Positions 63,427 to 64,000 of a DNA stretch of 64,000 nt are shown here, in pieces (the stretch's first letter is position 1; each line of letters begins with the position of its first letter). This DNA is from Clostridium sp. C2-6-12 (lineage in GTDB: Bacteria > Bacillota > Clostridia > Clostridiales > Clostridiaceae): positions 62,001 to 126,000 of the forward strand of contig NZ_JAABNP010000003.1 in the NCBI RefSeq assembly GCF_009928485.1, given 5' to 3'. The notes under the pieces were generated by a model, which did not search any database, was not told the DNA's origin, and saw only the letters and a program-made list of their open reading frames with translations. The position numbers and the translations under genes are program-made.

Positions 63427-64000
63427 TTGGATGTCACAACTAATATTCAAGAAAATATAAATTTGATTCACTCACATTTAGCTATAGATAAAAGTTATGA
63501 TATTGTAGAAAGAAAAATAGTAGTCGCTAATCGCAATGCAGTCATATACTTTTTAAACGGATTTATTAAAGATGCTATTATGGAGGATATAATAAACACT
63601 TGTTTTCATATAGATGTAGTAACCATGAATTCATATGCTACAGCAGAAGACTTTGCTAACCATAAAATTCACCATGTATCTGTAGAAACACAGAAGGACT
63701 TAGATAAAATTATTTCAGGTTTGCTAAAAGGTCAAACCATAATGTATGTTGATGGTTATGATTCTTTTATAATTTTAGATTTACGTACCTACCCTGGCTC
63801 AGATTCTTCAAAGCCTGAAAAGGAAAAGACACTAAGAGGTGGAAGAGATGGCTTTATAGAAAAATTAGTATTTAATTCTGCTTTTATTAGACGAAGAATA
63901 AGAGATCCTAGACTTGTCTTTGAAATTCATCCTGTTGGTGATGTTTCAAAGACAGATGTCTGTCTAGCATATTTAGATGGAGTTGCTGATAGTAAAGTAC
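63427..64000 (+). CDS. GerA-family spore germination protein, 3' end cut off by the window
   Basis: The visible 191 codons encode the soluble N-terminal domain of a GerAA/SpoVAF-type germinant receptor subunit. It has YDIVERKIVV, IYFLNGFIKD, a GLLKGQTIMYVDGYDSFI stretch, and the hallmark TLRGGRDGFIEKL and FIRRRIRDPRL. The SKTDVCLAYLDGVAD segment follows. The start is most likely TTG at 63427-63429, nine bases after AGAAGG; another TTG lies at 63418. Membrane helices should follow beyond the window. Further ger genes would be expected to the right. Confidence 0.9.
   Translation, partial: MDVTTNIQENINLIHSHLAIDKSYDIVERKIVVANRNAVIYFLNGFIKDAIMEDIINTCFHIDVVTMNSYATAEDFANHKIHHVSVETQKDLDKIISGLLKGQTIMYVDGYDSFIILDLRTYPGSDSSKPEKEKTLRGGRDGFIEKLVFNSAFIRRRIRDPRLVFEIHPVGDVSKTDVCLAYLDGVADSKV

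Overview
The window reads as the chromosome of a low-GC, spore-forming Firmicute of the Clostridium sensu stricto type. It is very AT-rich, almost every gene has a strong GGAGG-type ribosome binding site, fatty acids are made by a type II system with FabK as the enoyl reductase, and a GerA-type spore germination gene enters at the right edge. From memory, the order fabT-like/fabH/acpP/fabK/fabD/fabG/fabF/accB/fabZ/accC/accD/accA, and its closeness to a purL-purE-C-F-M-N-H-D operon, is what the C. beijerinckii group shows. That species-level placement is inference. Most genes lie on the minus strand.

Region by region (minus strand unless noted). 1-1048: 5' part of rarA. 1258-3930: three-gene ABC importer of the TrpXYZ-like lipoprotein type with its own promoter. 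4490-4903: HutP-like RNA-binding regulator. 5045-15197: complete fatty-acid operon (MarR/FabT-like regulator, fabH, acpP, fabK, fabD, fabG, fabF, accB, fabZ, accC, accD, accA), driven by a consensus promoter whose start region is covered by a FabT-like palindrome. 15498-16978 (+): a lipoprotein and a rubredoxin-like/membrane fusion. 17106-18023: TPR protein. 18249-22074: a BlaI-type repressor, an M56 protease fused to a beta-propeller and a secreted propeller, with two BlaI-type operators on the promoter. 22437-33675: de novo purine operon.

34300-38620 is a decaying island: an M50-like protease with a one-base frameshift, an S51 peptidase with a small deletion, a P-loop kinase with an in-frame TAA, and an Rpn nuclease remnant. 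One intact endonuclease/exonuclease/phosphatase gene sits among them. 39115-42807: EamA transporter and LysA-like decarboxylase, divergent from a MocR regulator (+) broken by one in-frame TGA. Then come a diguanylate cyclase (+), a 55-residue zinc-ribbon protein missed by simple length cut-offs, a polar amino acid ABC importer, a coiled-coil lipoprotein, an EcsC protein, and an SPFH/NfeD pair.

50678-54641 (+): glutamine-dependent NAD synthetase, branched-chain aminotransferase and an unknown protein. 54734-60289: an ABC exporter, a SsuABC/NMT1-type importer, a zinc-ribbon protein and a YaaR protein. 60609-60911 (+) is a small unknown protein. 60962-62809 is asnB. A degenerate 39-bp tandem repeat lies upstream of asnB, followed by the truncated gerA gene (+).

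Central metabolism here is coherent: acetyl-CoA carboxylation feeds chain elongation under one repressor, and PRPP is converted to IMP from a second operon. The points most worth a second look are the protease/propeller sensing module, the cluster of point-lesion pseudogenes, and several families of small intergenic repeats (GGAAAAGTT hairpins, GTTAAC repeats, an 8-bp tandem repeat and a 39-bp tandem repeat). I found no rRNA, tRNA, CRISPR array or insertion sequence.
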